From assembly GCA_028284265.1 (NCBI GenBank), contig JANQRZ010000001.1:33178-97177 (forward strand): a stretch of 64,000 nucleotides of DNA, in the 5' to 3' direction. Numbering within the stretch: the stretch's first letter is position 1; each line of letters opens with the position of its first letter. A program made the position numbers and the translations under genes. This DNA comes from Rhodothermales bacterium. GTDB lineage: Bacteria > Bacteroidota > Rhodothermia > Rhodothermales > JANQRZ01. Shown here in pieces: positions 51,538 to 60,382 of this stretch. The notes below the pieces were generated by a model, which was not told where the DNA came from, searched no databases, and saw only the letters and a program-made list of their open reading frames with translations.

Positions 51538-52119
51538 GTGCCGCTCCAGTTTACGATTCCTCGCGCCTTCTATCCGCCCGCCGCTCCGCTCGGGCGGTGG
51601 GTGCGGCAGCGGTCGAGAGACGCACGGCACGCCGAGAGCCTGACCATCATCGCCGTCGGCGTCGTGCTCACGGTGGCAACGCTGGTGAGCCAGTGGAGTT
51701 GGATTCTGCTCGGCGAGGCGGCGATAGACAACGCGCTTGCGCTATGGGTCCTCGTCGGGCACATCGTCGGCGGAGGGCTGCTCGGGTGGGCGTGCCTGTG
51801 GGGATGGAAGCCTGCTATCGCCGTGACCGCCGAGGCGGACGACCTAGAGATTCAGCAGGGGGAGAGGACGCTGACCCTCGACTACGAGGGCATCGAACGC
51901 ACGGGGCGCATCACCGCCGACGCCTACCACCGGCACTGGCGGCGCTACGCGGCGACGCACGCTTTCGTAAACCGATTGCCGGACGATCTATTGCTGCTCC
52001 GCACTACATCCGGTCCCGTCGTTCTCGGTCTCGCTCTGGACGATCTGGATAGCCTTGAAGCTCGCCTTGCTGAGTACGTGGATGTTGAGGAAGCGGAGAC
52101 CTTGGTCCGGGCTGCCTAG
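51538..52119 (+). CDS. Membrane-associated protein of unknown function
   Basis: I prefer the GTG at 51538 (starting PLQFTIPRAFYPP); an earlier GTG at 51490 adds 16 residues. The protein is 193 residues with a basic start, two hydrophobic helices (TIIAVGVVLTVATLVSQWSW and the LALWVLVGHIVGGGLLGWA segment) and a soluble tail (AIAVTAEADDLEIQQG, YEGIERTGRITADAYHRHW) of the type seen in YcxB-like/bPH domains. No enzyme motif is seen. Confidence 0.65.
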   Translation: MPLQFTIPRAFYPPAAPLGRWVRQRSRDARHAESLTIIAVGVVLTVATLVSQWSWILLGEAAIDNALALWVLVGHIVGGGLLGWACLWGWKPAIAVTAEADDLEIQQGERTLTLDYEGIERTGRITADAYHRHWRRYAATHAFVNRLPDDLLLLRTTSGPVVLGLALDDLDSLEARLAEYVDVEEAETLVRAA

Positions 52120-52168
52120 GCTAGCGCCCAAAGTCTGGTGAAGGTCGGGTGGGCGCATCGGGTGGGCG

Positions 52169-52176
52169 TACCTTCG
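52169..52176 (+). promoter_or_regulatory. Possible -7 box of tgt
   Basis: TACCTTCG fits TAnnTTTG with one mismatch and lies 22 bp before the GTG start of tgt. No TTG is seen at 20 bp upstream. Confidence 0.3.
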
Positions 52177-52198
52177 GCCCCGCCCACCTCCGCTCGTT

Positions 52199-53329
52199 GT
52201 GCCCTTTACCCTCCTCTACGAAGACGCCGACACCAACGCTCGCCTCGGTCGGCTCGACACCGATCACGGGTCGATTGAGACGCCAGTGTTTATGCCGGTT
52301 GGGACGCTCGGCAGCGTCAAGGCCGTCGAGCAGCGCGAACTCGTCGAGGACGTGCGGGCGCAGATCATCCTCGGCAATACGTACCACCTCTACCTCCGTC
52401 CCGGCATGGAGGTGCTCGAAGCGGCAGGCGGCCTCCACCGCTTCATCGGCTGGGACCGACCGATGCTGACCGACTCGGGCGGCTATCAGGTCTTCTCCCT
52501 CGCCGACCGACGGAAGATCACCGAGGAGGGCGTCCGCTTCCAGAGCCACCTCGACGGCTCGTACCACCTCTTTACGCCGGAGTCGGTCGTGGACACGCAG
52601 CGCTCAATCGGGAGCGACGTGATGATGGTCCTCGATGAATGCCCAGCGGCGGATGTCGATGAGACCTACGCCCGGCAGTCGAACGAGCTCACGATCCGCT
52701 GGGCAAAGCGCTGTCAAGACCGGCACCGAGAAACCGAGGGGCTGTACGGGCATCACCAGTCGCTCTTCGCCATCGTGCAGGGCGTGACCTATCCTGAGGT
52801 CCGGCGTGAGTCGGCACGGCGGCTCGTCGAGATGAAGTTTGAGGGGTATGCCATCGGCGGGCTGTCCGTCGGTGAGGCGGCTCCGGTGATGTACAAGATG
52901 GTCGAGGTCGTGACCGAGCTGTTGCCCCGTGCGAAGCCGCGCTACCTGATGGGCGTCGGGACGCCAGCGAACCTGATCGAAAACATCGCGCGCGGCGTGG
53001 ACATGTTCGACTGCGTGATGCCGACGCGCAACGGACGCAACGGCACCCTCTTTACGACCGAGGGTATCGTCAACATCAAGAACGCCCAGTGGAAGACCCA
53101 CTTCGGGCCGGTCGATCCCGGCCTCGATGGCTACGCGAGCCAGCATTTCACGAAGGCATATCTCCGCCACCTGATCCTCTCAGGCGAGGTACTCGGGTTG
53201 CAGATAGCGAGCCTCCAGAACCTGTCGCTCTACACGTGGCTGATGCGCGAGGCGCGGGCCGCGATTCGCGACGGACGCTTCGCTGCGTGGAAGGCCGAGG
53301 TGTTGCCCCGCGTCAGTCGCCGCCTCTAG
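52199..53329 (+). CDS. tgt: tRNA-guanine transglycosylase (Tgt) without the zinc cysteines
   Basis: The 376-residue protein starts at a GTG (MPFTLLYEDADTNARLGRL) with no ATG nearby. It has the Tgt core: TPVFMPVGTLGSVKAV, LTDSGGYQVFSL (Asp92), VLDECPA, GGLSVGE and the nucleophile region MFDCVMPTRNGRNG (Asp271). It exchanges guanine-34 for a queuine precursor in tRNA-Asp/Asn/His/Tyr. The usual zinc site reads CDCYTC plus His; here it is LDGYAS (309-314), although His324 of YLRHL is kept. Such zinc-free versions appear in other Bacteroidota as I recall. Its 3' end overlaps the HmuY gene by 4 bp. Confidence 0.93.
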   Translation: MPFTLLYEDADTNARLGRLDTDHGSIETPVFMPVGTLGSVKAVEQRELVEDVRAQIILGNTYHLYLRPGMEVLEAAGGLHRFIGWDRPMLTDSGGYQVFSLADRRKITEEGVRFQSHLDGSYHLFTPESVVDTQRSIGSDVMMVLDECPAADVDETYARQSNELTIRWAKRCQDRHRETEGLYGHHQSLFAIVQGVTYPEVRRESARRLVEMKFEGYAIGGLSVGEAAPVMYKMVEVVTELLPRAKPRYLMGVGTPANLIENIARGVDMFDCVMPTRNGRNGTLFTTEGIVNIKNAQWKTHFGPVDPGLDGYASQHFTKAYLRHLILSGEVLGLQIASLQNLSLYTWLMREARAAIRDGRFAAWKAEVLPRVSRRL

Positions 53330-53922
53330 CGCAAGTTGCGTGACCCGTCAGGCTGGAAGGCGACGCGGAACGTGTAGAAGCGGAAGCCTTCCTCGGGGGT
53401 GATCTCCTCCGGTCCTGGTGCCCCCCGGTAGTAGCTCTGAATCTCGACTTTGGCGTAGCGCCCATCGGCGGTGCGGACAGCGAGCACAGCCGGGCGAGGG
53501 GAGACGATGCCGGAGACAAAGTCGTAATCGTACCACCCGTTTCCGGCTCCACCAGGGATGGCGGTTTCTGTCTTCTCGAGGCCCGTATCCACGCCGAATG
53601 CATCGTCGGATGGCGCTGCCATGACAGCGGCAAAGCTCGTGTCGTCCAGCACGACGGCTCCGCCCATGCCCGGCCCCGACGCGCCGCCGTTTACGAGGAT
53701 AGTCGTTGAGCGGAAGGCAAGGTCCCAGTCGGTTGAGGCCGAGTCAGCGACGGGGACGAGGCTATTGTTGCGGAGGCTGAAAAATGTGAAGTGCTCGCCT
53801 TCGCCTCGGGCATCGAGGTCGGCGACGGTGTAGCTGACGGGTTTAGAGGAGGTGGCCTCGCGGGGTCCGAGGCAGGCGGTGAGGACGAAGGGCAGGAGAA
53901 GCAGTAGAGCGAGACGGAGCAT
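53326..53922 (-). CDS. HmuY-family lipoprotein (predicted haem-binding)
   Basis: The 198-residue lipoprotein has a signal with lipobox LTAC (about residue 17) and the HmuY core motif ASTDWDLAFRSTTILVNGG, then PGGAGNGWYDYDF and YRGAPGPEEITPEEGFRFYTF. HmuY proteins bind haem on the cell surface and pass it to a TonB-dependent receptor. No receptor gene is nearby. The stop codon overlaps the tgt stop region by 4 bp in the opposite direction. Confidence 0.78.
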   Translation of the reverse strand: MLRLALLLLLPFVLTACLGPREATSSKPVSYTVADLDARGEGEHFTFFSLRNNSLVPVADSASTDWDLAFRSTTILVNGGASGPGMGGAVVLDDTSFAAVMAAPSDDAFGVDTGLEKTETAIPGGAGNGWYDYDFVSGIVSPRPAVLAVRTADGRYAKVEIQSYYRGAPGPEEITPEEGFRFYTFRVAFQPDGSRNLR

Positions 53923-54060
53923 GAGATGACGGTGTTAAATCGGAAGTGGATAGGCTACGGGTGGAACCTCGCTCCGGTCGCAGGGTGCCGGTGAATTTCG
54001 TATGGCGTATGATGGCACGAAACCTGCCGTTCTTTCGGTTCCCCCAGAAAGAGGCAGGCT

Positions 54061-54801
54061 ATGTCCTTGCTCATTTTCTCTCCAACCCGCGCCTCCGTGA
54101 GTCGCATCGCCCGAAATCGTCGGATTCGCACCCGTGCGCGCCGGGGCGCAGTACGCACGCAAGAGGAAGTGGCCGCCGAGCGGCGTGTCCGCGAGGACAT
54201 CGCCAACGTCGTCACACACGGGGCGGGGTTGCTTTTGGCTATCGCGGCGGTGCCGGTGCTGATCGTGCTGGGCGCGCTGCACGGGAACGCGCTGCATATC
54301 ACGAGTTTCTCCATCTACGGCGCGACGCTCGTGCTGGTCTATCTCTCCTCGACGCTCTACCATGCGTTTCAGGAACCGAGGATGCGTCGCATCTTCCGCA
54401 TCCTCGACCACGCGGCAATCTACCTGATGATTGCGGGGACCTACACCCCATTTATGATCGTCAGCCTCAACGGGCCGTGGGGCTGGACGCTGCTCATCCT
54501 CGTCTGGACGATGGCTGTACTCGGCTGTACGGCGAAGATCCTCGACGTGGACCGATTTACACGTTACTCCACCGCGTTCTACCTCGCGATGGGCTGGCTG
54601 GTGGTGATCGCGATTGATCCGATCATCGCGGCGGTCCCGGCGGCGGGGCTGGGCTGGCTGATGTTCGGCGGCTTCTGGTACACGAGCGGAGTGATCTTCT
54701 TCCTCTGGGAGAGTCTCCCGTTCAATCACTCCATCTGGCACCTCTTCGTCATCGCAGGCAGTGCCTGTCACTACATCGCGATTCTGCTCTACGTGTGGTA
54801 G
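54061..54801 (+). CDS. Hemolysin III/PAQR-family membrane protein
   Basis: The 246-residue protein has an unusual basic N-terminus (RIARNRRIRTRARRGAVR), then seven hydrophobic helices with the PAQR signatures SSTLYHAF, RILDHAAIYLMIAGTYTP and the C-terminal FNHSIWHLFVIAGSACHY. The family includes bacterial YqfA/hemolysin III and eukaryotic adiponectin receptors and is proposed to contain a metal-dependent lipid hydrolase site formed by the conserved His. The N-terminal Arg-rich part makes the exact start uncertain. It is convergent with the glycan operon (5-bp gap). Confidence 0.83.
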   Translation: MSLLIFSPTRASVSRIARNRRIRTRARRGAVRTQEEVAAERRVREDIANVVTHGAGLLLAIAAVPVLIVLGALHGNALHITSFSIYGATLVLVYLSSTLYHAFQEPRMRRIFRILDHAAIYLMIAGTYTPFMIVSLNGPWGWTLLILVWTMAVLGCTAKILDVDRFTRYSTAFYLAMGWLVVIAIDPIIAAVPAAGLGWLMFGGFWYTSGVIFFLWESLPFNHSIWHLFVIAGSACHYIAILLYVW

Positions 54802-54806
54802 TGGAC

Positions 54807-55913
54807 TTACAGCTTCCGGTTCTTCCAGTTGATCCGGGGGAAGAGAAGCAGCACGGTCGGCAGCGTGGCGAGGTAGAAGAACAAGTACGCCTCCCACAGC
54901 GGGAACACGCGCAGGAGGCCGCGTCGCGGCCCGAGCGTCGCCCGCAGCGCGGCGAGGTCGGCTCCAATCTTCAGGCCGAGGACCGCTACCGTCGGGATCG
55001 GGATGATGAACAGGGCGACGAGCGGCAGGAGGTGGGCGAGGTGAGTGGTGGCGTAGACGCCGTGGACCCACCACTGCGACTGTGTCCCGCCGCGTGCCCA
55101 GCGCCGTCGCTGCTGGTAGACATCGGTGATCCGGTTGAGCGGCAGGGTATAGTTGCGCAGCGCCGGGTCAGCCGGATACCGCAGGCGGTAGTCGGTCTGC
55201 TCATAGACGGCCCGGAAGAGCATGTAGTCCTCGGTGACGGAGAACGGCAGCGCCGGGTAGCCGCCAACCGCCTCATAGGCATCGCGCCGGAACGCCATGT
55301 TGTTGCCCATCGCCGTGATCGGGTGTCCGGTCTCGACGAACGCGGAGCAAATGGCGAGCAGATAAGTCCAGTCGAGCGCCTGCAACTCGGTCAGCCAGTC
55401 ACCGTGCGTCTCGACATAAGTATGGCCGCAGACCATGCCCGTCGCCGGGTCGTCGAAGTAGGCGACGAGGCTACGCGCCCACGTCGGCGGCGGGGCACAG
55501 TCGGCGTCGGTGACGAGGAGGAGGTCGTGATCGCTCGCTTCGAAGGCGGCGTGGATGGCGAGCGCCTTGCCCCGGAGATGCGCATACGGTTCGGGCACAG
55601 TCACCGCATGGACCGTCGGTAGGCTCCCATCGTTCTGCGTGCGGTAGCGTTCGACGACTGCCGCTGTGCCGTCGGTCGAGTGATCGTTGGCGATGAAGAG
55701 GTCGATGCGGTCGGCAGGGTAGTCTTGCGCCAAGAGAGCGTCGAGGCAGCGGGGCAGTCGCTCCTCCTCGTTGCGCGCCGCCACGAGCACAGCGATGCGT
55801 GGTAGCGGGGTCTCCGGCTCCTCATTGCGGTACGACGCCCGCGCCATGACGACTGCGACGCCCAGCACGAAGACGGCATAGATCGTGGCGGGGACGAGGA
55901 GCAGAAACCACAT
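54807..55913 (-). CDS. GT2-family membrane glycosyltransferase (last of glycan operon)
   Basis: The 368-residue protein has an N-terminal membrane helix (FLLLVPATIYAVFVLGVAVVM) and a GT2 catalytic domain: AVLVAARNEEERLPRCLDAL, FIANDHSTDGTA, VTDADCAPPPTWA (metal-binding DxD) and the QxxRW motif (QQRRRWARGG), then three to four C-terminal helices. This is the architecture of processive or lipid-linked sugar transferases. It follows the deacetylase by 94 bp. Confidence 0.87.
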   Translation of the reverse strand: MWFLLLVPATIYAVFVLGVAVVMARASYRNEEPETPLPRIAVLVAARNEEERLPRCLDALLAQDYPADRIDLFIANDHSTDGTAAVVERYRTQNDGSLPTVHAVTVPEPYAHLRGKALAIHAAFEASDHDLLLVTDADCAPPPTWARSLVAYFDDPATGMVCGHTYVETHGDWLTELQALDWTYLLAICSAFVETGHPITAMGNNMAFRRDAYEAVGGYPALPFSVTEDYMLFRAVYEQTDYRLRYPADPALRNYTLPLNRITDVYQQRRRWARGGTQSQWWVHGVYATTHLAHLLPLVALFIIPIPTVAVLGLKIGADLAALRATLGPRRGLLRVFPLWEAYLFFYLATLPTVLLLFPRINWKNRKL

Positions 55914-56007
55914 ACGGGTTGGCGAGGCAGGAGAAAGAGAGCGGCGCAGGATGATACGTGCCGCGGGTGGCGCACGGCGTGAACTTCACCTCAACGCCGT
56001 CCCCGTC

Positions 56008-56712
56008 CTAGAGCGCCGCGAAGCGGTAGCCATCTGCCAGCAAGCGTGGCAGGGCGAGGGCGAGGGCGGGCGGTGTCACGCGCCGGGCGTGCCCCCCTTC
56101 GTGCAGCACCACAATCGAACCGGGCCGGGCGAGGCTGACCGTCTGTTCCAGCACCGACTCCGACGTGGCGGAGGTCAGAAAGTCGCCGGGCATCACGTCC
56201 CACATCGCAATGCGCTGCCCGGCCTGCTGGCACCATCGCCGCATCGCGTTCGTGAAGTAGCCGTAGGGCGGGCGCATCCAGCGCACGGTCTCGCCGGTCA
56301 GGTCTTCCAGCGTCTTCGTCGCACGCTCCATCTCGGCCTCGATCGCGTCGGCAGGCGTCTGCCACGCATTGGCATGGGTGTCGGTGTGCTGGCCTACCGT
56401 GTGCCCTGCGTCGCGCATCGCCCGGACGAACGCCGGCCACCGCCGCATCTGCTCGCCGACCAGAAAGAACGACGCTGGGACTTCATAGCGGTCGAGCAGG
56501 TCGAGCAGGGCCGGTGTCGATTCGTCCGGCCCATCGTCGAAGGTGAGATAGAGCGTGCGCGTTCCGTCGGTCCGCCGCCAGAGGAGGTCGGGGAAGAGGC
56601 GCGAGGCCGCGCGCGGGACGTGATTGCCGAGGAGAGAGACGAGCACTTCGCTGAAGGAGGGACCGTAAATAGGTTGTGTCGTCCGCTCTTTCAATTTTCG
56701 GTCCGCTCTCAT
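56008..56712 (-). CDS. Polysaccharide deacetylase (NodB/CE4 type)
   Basis: I set the start at 56712 because ATG overlaps the upstream GT2 stop (ATGA), giving 234 residues; the earlier in-frame ATG at 56826 lies inside the GT2 gene. CE4 motifs are TLYLTFDDGPDES (motif 1), VGQHTDTHANAW (motif 2, metal His), RWMRPPYGYFTNAM (motif 3) and IVVLHEGGH (motif 5). It would remove N-acetyl groups from a glycan or a lipid-linked sugar. No signal peptide is evident. Confidence 0.9.
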   Translation of the reverse strand: MRADRKLKERTTQPIYGPSFSEVLVSLLGNHVPRAASRLFPDLLWRRTDGTRTLYLTFDDGPDESTPALLDLLDRYEVPASFFLVGEQMRRWPAFVRAMRDAGHTVGQHTDTHANAWQTPADAIEAEMERATKTLEDLTGETVRWMRPPYGYFTNAMRRWCQQAGQRIAMWDVMPGDFLTSATSESVLEQTVSLARPGSIVVLHEGGHARRVTPPALALALPRLLADGYRFAAL

Positions 56713-57902
56713 CGGGCGATCCGTCGGCCCTTCCAAGTGTAGCCCCCGAAAGTCCCCGCAGCGCCCATGAATACGATGTAGGGCACATGGAGCAACTGGG
56801 CAGGCAGGAAATAGGCCATCAGCCAACCACGCTCGACATGGCGGCAGGCCGGTCCCAGTAGCGCCGCTTCAGGCAGTACCTTCAGCGCAACGCCCGCCAG
56901 CAGCGGTAGGCCCAAGCTAGGCACGAACGGTAGGGCGAGAAGACCGCCGAGTAGCGCAAGGTAGAATACGTAGACTGTGCCCACGACCGCCAGCACAGCG
57001 GGGTGTTCATAGTGCGCGCCCTTCGAGGCCCAGCGCCGACGCTGCTCGAAGAACGCGGCGGCTCCGTCGGGAGCGTCGGTCAGCACAGCGGCCTCTGGGT
57101 CGGCACAGAATCGGACTTGCCACGGGGTTGTGTAGGCGATCTTCTGCATCAGCAGCTCGTCGTCGCCCGAGGTCAGGTGGTCAATGCCGGAGAAGCCGCC
57201 GAGGGCGTCGAACACGGCCTTGCGGTAGGCCACGTTCGCCCCGTTGCAGAGATTGGGGCGGTCGATACCAATCGCGCCCGCGCCGACGGCGACGAGGCCG
57301 AGGAATTCTAGGGCCATCACGTTGGCTGAGGAAGTCCCCGTCGGGTAGAGCACAGGACCGGAGACGAGGGCCGTCTCGTCGTCGAACGTAGTCGCCATCG
57401 TCCGAATCCACCCCGACGGCACCTCGCAGTCGGCGTCGGTCGTGAGGATGATCTCGCCGCGTGCGTGGGCGATGCCTTTCTCGATGGCTCGCTTCTTATG
57501 GGCCTGCGCCCGATCCAGATTCTCCGGCATCGACACGAGCCGTAGGCGCGGCGGTTCTTCATCTGCTTCTTCCTCGAAACCGGCAGGTACGAGTATCCGG
57601 TTCACCCGCCCCATCATCTGGCGGACGAGCATGGGTGTGGCATCCTCCGAGAGGTCATCGATCACGATGACCTCGAAGCGGTCCTCCGGGTAGTCGTTGG
57701 CGAGGACGGCATCGAGGCAGCGCGTGATAACTGCCTCTTCGTCCCGTGCCGGAATGAGGACGCTCACGAAGGGAACGTCTTCACTCTCGTTCTTCCGACT
57801 CGCTGCTCGTAGCACTCGCTGGAATCCCACGGCGAAGCTGCTGATGGCGAGGGCATAGAGTAGTCCCGACCCGATCAGCACCGCCGCAAAGACCGCCGTC
57901 AT
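56709..57902 (-). CDS. GT2-family membrane glycosyltransferase
   Basis: The 397-residue protein has an N-terminal helix (FAAVLIGSGLLYALAISSFAV) and a GT2 domain: VSVLIPARDEEAVITRCLDAV, VIDDLSEDATPMLV, LTTDADCEVPSGW (DxD) and EQRRRWASKG (QxxRW). C-terminal helices follow (VFYLALLGGLLALPFVPSLG). Its start overlaps the stop of the flippase-like gene (ATGA), and its own stop overlaps the deacetylase start, so the three are translationally coupled. Confidence 0.88.
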   Translation of the reverse strand: MTAVFAAVLIGSGLLYALAISSFAVGFQRVLRAASRKNESEDVPFVSVLIPARDEEAVITRCLDAVLANDYPEDRFEVIVIDDLSEDATPMLVRQMMGRVNRILVPAGFEEEADEEPPRLRLVSMPENLDRAQAHKKRAIEKGIAHARGEIILTTDADCEVPSGWIRTMATTFDDETALVSGPVLYPTGTSSANVMALEFLGLVAVGAGAIGIDRPNLCNGANVAYRKAVFDALGGFSGIDHLTSGDDELLMQKIAYTTPWQVRFCADPEAAVLTDAPDGAAAFFEQRRRWASKGAHYEHPAVLAVVGTVYVFYLALLGGLLALPFVPSLGLPLLAGVALKVLPEAALLGPACRHVERGWLMAYFLPAQLLHVPYIVFMGAAGTFGGYTWKGRRIAR

Positions 57903-58858
57903 GCGGGTACCTCCACTGGCATCGGTTCGGGTTCCGGTGCGAGGCGAAGCTTGAGGACGAAGGGGACCCCAATGATAGATGGCAGCAGCAGGTTCACGCA
58001 GAACAGCAGGAACGCTGCGTTAAAAGCCGCCGCCGTCCCGATCCCGAGTGCGCCGAGAAAGTAGACCGCCGCTCCCTCGCGGATGCCGAGGTCGGCCAAG
58101 GTGAACGACGGGATCGCGCTCTTGGCGAAGAAGACGAGGACCACGCCGACCACGGTTGGGAGCCACGCCGCCTCGGGTGCGAAGGCGAAGACGAGGAACA
58201 CGAACTGCGCCGAGAAGATGCCGTAGCGGATCGCCGAGAGACCGAGCAGGCTTCGCGCATCGTGTCCATCGAAGGCGTCGAGCACGCGCAGGCGGGGGGC
58301 GAAGCGCTGGGGGAGGACGAACGCGAGGAGTTGCTTCGCCACGCGCGGATGCAGGAGGAGGTAGACAAAGAAGGCCGTGGCGACCAGCCCTACTCCACAG
58401 ACCGTCGCCCACGCAATCACGGGCAGATCGGTCTGGTTCATCAGGAACGGGACAAGCGCCACGAGGCCGAAGGCGAGGCTGCACGCGAGGGTCGCCATGC
58501 GTTCGGCGAAGGTGAGGGCGGCCAGTTCCCACTTGCCCGCGTGGCGCAGGTAAAAGGCGCGGCCCGCATAGTCACCCAAGCGGCCCGGTGTGACGAGGCC
58601 GAGCGGATAGCCACTGAGGACGGCCCCCAGCGTCTCGCTGAAGTGGACCTCCGGTGCCAACCGCCGGACAAGCCGGTGCCAGCGATACGCCTCCAGCCCA
58701 ACGTTCGCGGGCAGGAGCACGAGCGCTGCGCCGATCCACCACGGATTCGCCGCGAGCGCAGCCTCTGCGATAGCCTTCCACTCGACCATCTGCCCGACGT
58801 AGGCGACGGTCGCGGCCGCAAGGCCGAGCTTTAGAAGGAAGAAGCCGAGGGTTCGCAC
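57899..58858 (-). CDS. LPG_synthase_TM/UPF0104-type flippase-like membrane protein
   Basis: The 319-residue protein has about eight hydrophobic helices. Motifs LVRRLAPEVHFSETLGAVLSG, GLVTPGRLGDYAGRAFYLRHAGK and AIPSFTLADLGIREGAAVYFLG are those of the lysylphosphatidylglycerol-synthase-like/UPF0104 membrane family, thought to move lipids or lipid-linked sugars across the inner membrane. It is the first gene of the coupled operon with the two GT2 enzymes and the deacetylase. Confidence 0.85.
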   Translation of the reverse strand: MRTLGFFLLKLGLAAATVAYVGQMVEWKAIAEAALAANPWWIGAALVLLPANVGLEAYRWHRLVRRLAPEVHFSETLGAVLSGYPLGLVTPGRLGDYAGRAFYLRHAGKWELAALTFAERMATLACSLAFGLVALVPFLMNQTDLPVIAWATVCGVGLVATAFFVYLLLHPRVAKQLLAFVLPQRFAPRLRVLDAFDGHDARSLLGLSAIRYGIFSAQFVFLVFAFAPEAAWLPTVVGVVLVFFAKSAIPSFTLADLGIREGAAVYFLGALGIGTAAAFNAAFLLFCVNLLLPSIIGVPFVLKLRLAPEPEPMPVEVPA

Positions 58859-58902
58859 GAGGCGGGGGCGGGGTGAGCGGGGAAGATAGGTTATCGGTTG
58901 AC

Positions 58903-58992
58903 AGGCAAGAGAAGAAAGAGGAGAGGGAAAAGAAGGAGGAGAGCGGGGTTCTCTTTTCTATCTCTTTTGTCTCTTTCCTCTCCTCTCTGAAG
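58903..58992. repeat. Polypurine/polypyrimidine hairpin repeat, copy C
   Basis: Purine arm about 58908-58946, short GGGG turn, then pyrimidine arm 58949-58992 with the core TCTCTTTTCTAT and end CTCTGAAG, directly after the stop (TGA) of the minus-strand gene at 58993. Confidence 0.75.
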
Positions 58993-60222
58993 TCACCGCA
59001 CCAACGGCCGCACGTCGCGGATGCCATAGACCAGCCGCAGCGTCCCAAACTTGTAGCCCTCAGGGTCCACACCGACTTGGCCGCCGATGATGACGCGGTC
59101 GCTTTCAAGGTTCACGAGGCGGAGGCCGAGGGAGAACGCCGGGCGCAGCGGGGTCCGCTCACCCTGCTCGTTAAGGTCGCTACTGAACGAGACGCCCGGC
59201 TCGAACTGGTCGAAGATGTTGTCGTAGGCATTCGCGGCGCTGACCTGCACGTTGGCGTCGAAGGCGAACCAGTTGAGGTAGGTGAAGATCGGGAATCGCC
59301 AGCCGACCGTGAAGGCCAACAGGTCGTTGCCGTTGAAGCGGTAGCGGGTGTAGGCTCCGAGCAACTGGTCATCGAGGAGCGGGAGCGCATAGAACGGTAG
59401 CGGGTCTTCGCCGGTCTGCCGGGTGAGGGCGAAGACGGTGCGCGAGAAGAGGACATGGCGGTGCATCGGGAGCGGGACAAAGCCATACAGGCTGGCTGTC
59501 CCCGACCAGTAGTGGAAGCCCCGGTCGCCGAGGCCATCGTAGCGCCGCCCCGTCAGGATGAGGAGCGTACCCTTCGAGCTGTAGAACAGCCGGTCCCGTT
59601 GGTCAACGGCTATTTCGAGCCCATAGGTGATGCCCGTGGAGGGACGCTCGACCGAGTCGAAGAGCGAGCGCTGCGAGGCTGGGTCGAGGCGCTGAAACGC
59701 GCCCTCATCGCGGTTGCGGAAGGAGCGCGCCTCGGCGTGGAGGAGTCGGACCGCAGGTTGTATCAGCACCCGTCCCGCGCCGAACGGATACCACCCGACC
59801 CGGAAGCTGGCTTCGACCTCCTTGAGGCTCGCGTAGACCTTGTTGTCCCGGCTCGACCGCGGCCCGATGCCATAAAAGCCTCGCACCTGGTTGACTTGGT
59901 ACTCACCGCTTACGCCTGCATAGAGGGGCGTCTCAAACGGGTCTCCGGTGAAGAACGACGCCCGGTAACGCCCGAAGCGCTGCATCGGCTCCGCCGAAAG
60001 CAGTAGTTCCGTCCCCGGTGCAATCAGGTTGTTGATGCCGATGCCGAATCCGACGCCGAAGCCCTTGGAAGTCGAGAAGAACGCATTCGGCAAGACGAGA
60101 TAGCCAACTTGGACGCCATCGCCGAGGTCTTCCGACTCAATGACAATGCCTGGCTGGTCCGGCACCTCGGTGGTGTCAGGCGAGGCGAGTTGGAAGAGGG
60201 CGAGGAAGAGCGCGAGGACCAT
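58993..60222 (-). CDS. Outer-membrane beta-barrel protein (BamA/surface-antigen-like)
   Basis: The 409-residue protein has a short signal peptide (LALFLALFQLASPDT) and an array of amphipathic strands ending in aromatic residues throughout, such as FGVGFGIGINNLIAPGTEL, SFRVGWYPFGAGRVLIQPAV, TYGLEIAVDQRDRLFYSSKG and LRLVYGIRDVRPLVR at the C-terminus. The GxRYD turn RRYDGLGDRGFHYWSG recalls the C-terminal BamA/Omp85 barrel. No POTRA domain is present. Its function is unknown; it may be a channel or surface antigen. A TATACCTG/TTG promoter-like pair lies at 60256-60286 on the minus strand. Confidence 0.75.
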   Translation of the reverse strand: MVLALFLALFQLASPDTTEVPDQPGIVIESEDLGDGVQVGYLVLPNAFFSTSKGFGVGFGIGINNLIAPGTELLLSAEPMQRFGRYRASFFTGDPFETPLYAGVSGEYQVNQVRGFYGIGPRSSRDNKVYASLKEVEASFRVGWYPFGAGRVLIQPAVRLLHAEARSFRNRDEGAFQRLDPASQRSLFDSVERPSTGITYGLEIAVDQRDRLFYSSKGTLLILTGRRYDGLGDRGFHYWSGTASLYGFVPLPMHRHVLFSRTVFALTRQTGEDPLPFYALPLLDDQLLGAYTRYRFNGNDLLAFTVGWRFPIFTYLNWFAFDANVQVSAANAYDNIFDQFEPGVSFSSDLNEQGERTPLRPAFSLGLRLVNLESDRVIIGGQVGVDPEGYKFGTLRLVYGIRDVRPLVR

Positions 60223-60255
60223 CGCGTGTGGTGGGAGAGAAGAACGAAAAAGCCA

Positions 60256-60286
60256 CAGGTATAGAACATCGGAATATAGGCGGCAA
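60256..60286 (-). promoter_or_regulatory. Weak candidate promoter of the beta-barrel gene
   Basis: Read on the minus strand, TTG (60286-60284), 20 bp and TATACCTG (60263-60256). Two mismatches to TAnnTTTG. It lies 33 bp before the start at 60222. Confidence 0.3.
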
Positions 60287-60382
60287 AATCAAGGGGTGGC
60301 TTGGTTGGCTGGGCTATTTGTTCTACCCTGCGCGTAGGCCGCGCCCGCTATCTTGTCTGCCCCATTCATCGTTCACCTGTCT

